From Mallotus nudiflorus (Eukaryota; Streptophyta; Magnoliopsida; Malpighiales; Euphorbiaceae): a DNA stretch of 64,000 bases. Every line of letters starts with the position of its first letter. Positions within the stretch are counted from its first letter, which is position 1. The translations under genes and the position numbers were made by a program. This document shows positions 60,060-64,000 of this stretch, piece by piece. Under the pieces are notes generated by a model. That model was not told where the DNA came from. It did no database searches and saw nothing but the letters and a program-made list of their open reading frames with translations. The stretch is from positions 1,291,501 through 1,355,500 of the forward strand of contig CANTUR010000644.1 in the NCBI GenBank assembly GCA_947683625.1, in the 5' to 3' direction.

Positions 60060-61196
60060 ATAGATGACTCTTCTTCCATAGAACATAATTTTCTTGATTT
60101 CTATAAGGATCTTTGTACATCAGATCATTTGATTGCTCCTAACCCATCTTTGATTTAATTTGTCATTCCTAGCATGGTTTCAGGGGAGGAGAATTTATTT
60201 TTGATTTGTTGTCCTACTCAGGAGGAAATTAAAGCTATAGTTTTTTTTATATGGATGCTAATAGTGCTCCGGGTCTGGATGGTTTTTTAGGTATGTTCTA
60301 TAAGACCTATTAGGATATTATTAAATATGATGCCTTTGCGGCAATTAGCAGTTTTTTTCAATCATGGATGGTTCCTTCTGGAATTAATTCAAGTATTATG
60401 ATTTTAATTCCTAAAGTTTTGGATGCTATTTCTATTAAGCAATTCAGGCCTATAGTTCTTAGTAACTTTAGCATGAACACCATTATTAAGATTTTAGCAT
60501 ATTGTCTTGCTTCCATTGCAACTAGAATTATATCCTACAACCAATTTGGTTTTTTTAGGAATCATAGTATTTATAACTGCATTATGAGTGCTTCTGAAAG
60601 GGTAAATATAATTAATAAAGCTTGTTTTAGTGGTAACATGGCCATGAAAATTGATATTCGTGAAGCATTCAATACCATTAATTGGAATTTCTTACTTGAG
60701 GTTTTGGATGCATTTAGGTTTTCCTTGCAATTTTAGGATTGGATTCTTAATGTGTTTTCTTCTTCCTCAATTTCTATTATGATTAATTGGAAAATTTAGG
60801 GCAATTTCTCATGCTCCATAAGTTTGCGTCAAGGGTATCCCTTGTCCCCCCTTTTATTTTGCCTAGCTGAGGACTTTCTCAGCAACTTAATTTTAGCTAA
60901 GGTGGTATAGGGTTTTATTATTCCCATGTTTCATACTCGATATAGCCACTTCCCCACGCATTTTTTATATGCGAATGATGTTCTCCTTTTTTGTAAGGCT
61001 TCTGTTCATAACATTCAAGCTATCACTAATACTTTCAGGTTGTATGGTTAATTGTTAATTGGGCAAAATTTGAAATTTATTTTGGCATCACATCTTTGAA
61101 GCTTGTATTAATAAACTTCAACAGGTTATTGGCATTAAACAGGACACTTTGCCTTTTTTTTTTAATCTTGGTGTCCTTTTATTTATAGGGGCGCTC
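60060..61196 (+). pseudogene. L1-type LINE reverse transcriptase fragment
   Basis: Plus strand: a degenerate NSAPGPDGF-like stretch near 60265, then from 60368 VPSGINSSIMILIPKVLDA, FRPIVLSNFSMNTIIKILA, YNQFGFFRNHSIYNCI, MAMKIDIREAFNTINWNFLL, later SLRQGYPLSPLLF and the catalytic box as YANDVLLFCKAS near 60970, where the first Asp of the usual YADD is Asn. It ends with a LGVLLF-like block near 61175 where an LTR begins. Several stops are present. In live LINEs this enzyme primes cDNA synthesis at the target. Both ends are missing. Confidence 0.85.
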
Positions 61197-62390
61197 TATA
61201 AGCACCCAATTTTGGAATGATAAAGTATGGATGCAATAGAGGACTCCTATGATGAAAATATCATAAATAGATCTTCAACACTTGAATTTTGAAATCTTAA
61301 AAGCTTGAATGCACTTTCAAAAGGGTTTAATTATTTTTTAGGAATTAATTATAATGTTTTCTTTAAGGACATAATTAAAAAGTTTAAATTATTTTAAGGG
61401 TCTTTCGATGATTAAAAGTTAAAAAGGGGGTCAGAATTCTATAATTCTGATAAAAATTATGTAATTCCATATGGAATTACACAATTCCAGTCGGAATTAA
61501 ATGTGTTTCATCTGTTTTCAAACTTTTTTTTTTACAATAAATAAAATTTAGTTTCCTGAATTTTGATGGGTCAAATAATATTTATCTGAATTTTTAAGGA
61601 ATTAAAGTCCTTTTAGAACCAAAACTTTGAGAAAAGCAAGTCATAGTAGGATACATTTTAGCTAGGTTTTTTTCCCTTTAAAAGCATAGCTAAGGCTCCT
61701 TTGGGAAGAGGACTTCTACTTCTTATTGTTTTGGAGGTTGCTTCTCTTCTCTTTATGCACTTCTCTTTTACTAAAATATTTTTAGAGAAATAATAGACTT
61801 TTGGAGGTGAAATCAAGCATTGAAGATTTATTCCAAACAAAACATCGATGATCTATACCACTCTAAGGAGCTAATCAATACTGCATCCATTCAATCATCC
61901 ATTCTTCTACCCTTTTATTTTATTTATATTTCATTATTTTAGTTTGATTTTAATTTTATTTAATTTTTATTCTTATTTTATTTAAGCTCTAATCATTATT
62001 TATTTTTGCGTTTATGTTGATGATTATGGAGAGGGTTACAATATGAGATCATTTGGAGAACAAAATCCAGGAAGATCCATGAGACATGGATTGAATTTTG
62101 TAGTTGAATATAGTCTAGTTTTTATTTTATTTTATTTTTTGGTTATTTTTTTGTTGGTTGTTTTATTTACTTTTATTTAGTTTTTTTTGTTTGTGTTATA
62201 TTAGTTTTTAGATTATTGTAATAACCGTAACAGTGGGAATAATGAATTCTTGTGTGTGGTTGTGTGTTTATTTTTATTTTAGTTTTATTTTTCAATAATA
62301 ATGGTTCATTTTTTATTTTATTTTATTTTAATGATATTCAATATATTCTTTTATAAATTTAATAAATATGAGTAAAATTTTTTTTTGAAA
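61197..62390 (+). mobile_element. Divergent Tat/Ogre-type LTR fragment
   Basis: Starts TATAAGCACCCAATTTTGG (TG to TA) inside the LINE. It retains the CCTATGATGAAAAT landmark, an array at 61463-61498, a GGATCCAT-like GAAGATCCATGAG landmark near 62080 and GTAATAACCGTAACAGTGGGAATA near 62218. The 3' part typical of the family (repeated GGCCCA text and CTACA end) is absent. The array arms read GGAATT/AATTCC where other copies have GGCATT/AATGCC. Confidence 0.7.
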
Positions 62391-62564
62391 ATGAAATAAT
62401 TAGAAAATAAATTCTAATATTAGAAAAGGTCATTTAAGTCAACCTACTAAGACATATAAACATTAAAACTTGCAAAACTTACTAAAGACATTACTTTAAA
62501 CCTGATTATGGAAAAAATAATTCACCAAAAAAAAAAAAATTAAATTCTGAATTCATTTATACAT
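62391..62564. other. AT-rich stretch without recognisable features
   Basis: No ORF or repeat beyond an A-run at about 62527-62540. Confidence 0.5.
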
Positions 62565-63493
62565 GAGATAATAACATTTTTAGTCCTATTCATCAAAATA
62601 TTCTTTACAATCAAGTTCTATATGTTTCAAAAAGTCTTGTTGTTAGTCCTATATGTTAATCTAACCAATTTTATCAACTGTTAAAATTAAACTTATTTTT
62701 TATATTTCAGTTCTAAAACTTTAAAATGTTTTTTATTTTAAATAAATAATTTTATTTTTATTTATAATTTATTACATTATTTAATTTTCATAATAACTAT
62801 ATTAACTCATTATAAATAATATCAAAAAATTTAAAATACTTCTTTATTAAATTATTAGTTGCATTAACAATGACAAATAAAATTAATTCTTATTTTAATT
62901 ATTTAAAATAAATAAATTAATATATCATACATGAATAAATTCTTTTATATTTAGATAAATTCAATTAGTTTTGTCAACATTATAATTTGTGTAAGATTTC
63001 AAAAAACTTAGATTTTTAAAAAATATATATTTCTTTAAATTAAGCTATTTTGTAAAAAAGTATGTTCACTTATTTAATTGCTCAAATATTTATCATAAAA
63101 TAATCTATATTAAAGAAATATTTGTTAAAAATAGTCTTTTTTAAATTCAATTGAGTATAAAAATTATTTAAAATATAACACAAATTATAACATTGACAAA
63201 ATTGATTGAGTTTTGTCCATATAACAATGGTGGTGGTTTTGAAATAAGTGTTGATGAAAGAGGATGAAGAAGGAAGAAGATGTAGTTGATGACATGGCAA
63301 GAAGGTATGAGTTGGTTGCATACATGTCTTGAATTGGTAGGTTTAAATGACACATAAGCACATTTTGTTTGATTTAACGGAGAAGGACTAATGAGTAAGA
63401 ATTTAAAAAACTAATAGGACTCACTTAAAAAAATGGTTCTAGAACTTGATTGTAATTTTTGAAAAGTTATAAGATTTGTGGGGTCATTATCCC
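62565..63493. mobile_element. Putative non-autonomous DNA transposon with long imperfect inverted ends
   Basis: The left end GAGATAATAACATTTTTAG and the reverse complement of the right end, GGGATAATGACCCC, align over about 100 bp. They share TACAATCAAGTTCTA and GTCCTAT at the same spacing. The 0.9-kb interior is AT-rich with no transposase. The ends resemble those of Mutator-like or similar elements, but no clean target duplication is seen, so the superfamily is open. Confidence 0.5.
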
Positions 63494-63663
63494 TTATAAT
63501 TATAAGAAATAAAAATTTAGAAATTAAAATAATAAATAAAATATAAATTTTCACGAAATATAGATAACCAATAATGCATGGTATGAATAAAAATTTTATT
63601 TTATTATTAATTTTTAATTGCTTATAATAAAATGTTAAACATTTTTTTTAGACACCTATTTTG
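63494..63663. other. AT-rich stretch without recognisable features
   Basis: No gene or repeat structure seen before the LINE-like start. Confidence 0.5.
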
Positions 63664-64000
63664 AATGGACTCTCTTTGCCCTGCCGTCCGCTAAGCAGTG
63701 TTGCCTTGTCACTTGGCCCTACCTCTTACTTATGGATTTTCCTGGTCATTCAAATTTGTTTGCTCCTGCCAAGCCTTCTTACACTATCGTCACGTAGGCA
63801 CAAGCCCCTATCACTTTGTTTGGTGATGCGGAAAAGTTATCATTGCTATAAAAATAGATAAAAAGATTTATGAACAACAACTTCAGATATGTCAGCATTC
63901 CTTAATAACATGGATTGTCTTGGCAAAAGGTGAAGCACCTTGGAAGTTGTCGAACTTGAAACATAAACTCTCTAAGGTTTGGGGAATATCAACTAATTGG
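63664..64000 (+). pseudogene. L1-type LINE ORF1-like (DUF4283-like) fragment, cut by the window edge
   Basis: An ATG at 63664 begins a GC-richer stretch. Reading with frame changes gives a segment with HSNLFAPAKPSYTI, APITLFGDAEKLSLL, then QLQICQHSLITWIVLAKGEA and PWKLSNLKHKLSKVWGIST near the edge. The last part resembles the DUF4283 nucleic-acid-binding region of plant LINE ORF1 and related proteins. Several stops, and at least one frame change, are present. It is not collinear with the LINE at 60060 and is probably another insertion. Confidence 0.5.

Noticed and set aside
62556..62564. Target duplication for the inverted-repeat element (TTTATACAT versus TTATAATTA)
   Set aside because: Match too weak in AT-rich sequence to claim.

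Overview
The window is plant nuclear DNA, most likely from a dicot, and consists almost entirely of transposable elements. It is AT-rich. It holds Ty3/gypsy elements of the Tekay-like chromovirus and Tat/Ogre types, a Sirevirus-type Ty1/copia element, L1-type LINE pieces and one probable inverted-repeat DNA element. I see no intact host gene, tRNA, rRNA or CRISPR array. Species cannot be named from this sequence. Every retrotransposon reading frame I followed is broken by stops or frameshifts.

Layout. Positions 1-46433 are one old minus-strand Tekay-like gypsy element (the outer element). Its 3' LTR runs off the left edge (1-182) and its 5' LTR ends at 46433. Three younger elements sit inside it, each with recognisable 5-bp target duplications: (i) a second Tekay-like element, 685-12192, with 3.25-kb LTRs, in the integrase region (TTTAT); (ii) an 18-kb Tat/Ogre-like element, 14569-32594, between protease and reverse transcriptase (CATAT/CACAT), which itself contains a solo copia LTR at 23781-25107 (CATAG); (iii) a Sirevirus-like copia element, 35061-44521, in the 5' LTR (ATATG). 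Just right of the outer element, 46434-48144 is a related LTR in the opposite orientation.

From 48195 to 60058 a unit equivalent to 31117-48194 is repeated in tandem. Each copy is about 7.6 kb once later insertions are removed. Copy A later received the copia element. Copy B received two solo Tat/Ogre-type LTRs (51574-53651 and 57323-59448). Each copy keeps the empty site for the other's insertions, so the order of events can be read within this one window. To the right are a LINE reverse transcriptase remnant (60060-61196), a divergent Tat/Ogre-type LTR fragment (61197-62390), a 0.9-kb element with imperfect terminal inverted repeats (62565-63493) and the start of a LINE ORF1-like pseudogene (63664-64000).

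The most unusual part is the 5.8-kb interval between the Tat/Ogre-like integrase and its 3' LTR (16666-22500). It carries a degenerate minisatellite and two decayed genes in antisense to the element. One resembles the plant mobile domain (PMD) family and the other a DUF7745-like family. Both look intron-containing and both have a TATA-like box upstream. The same LTR family carries a small array of 6-bp inverted arms phased every 10 bp. The arms change together in the divergent copy, and a similar array lies in the inferred first intron of the PMD pseudogene.
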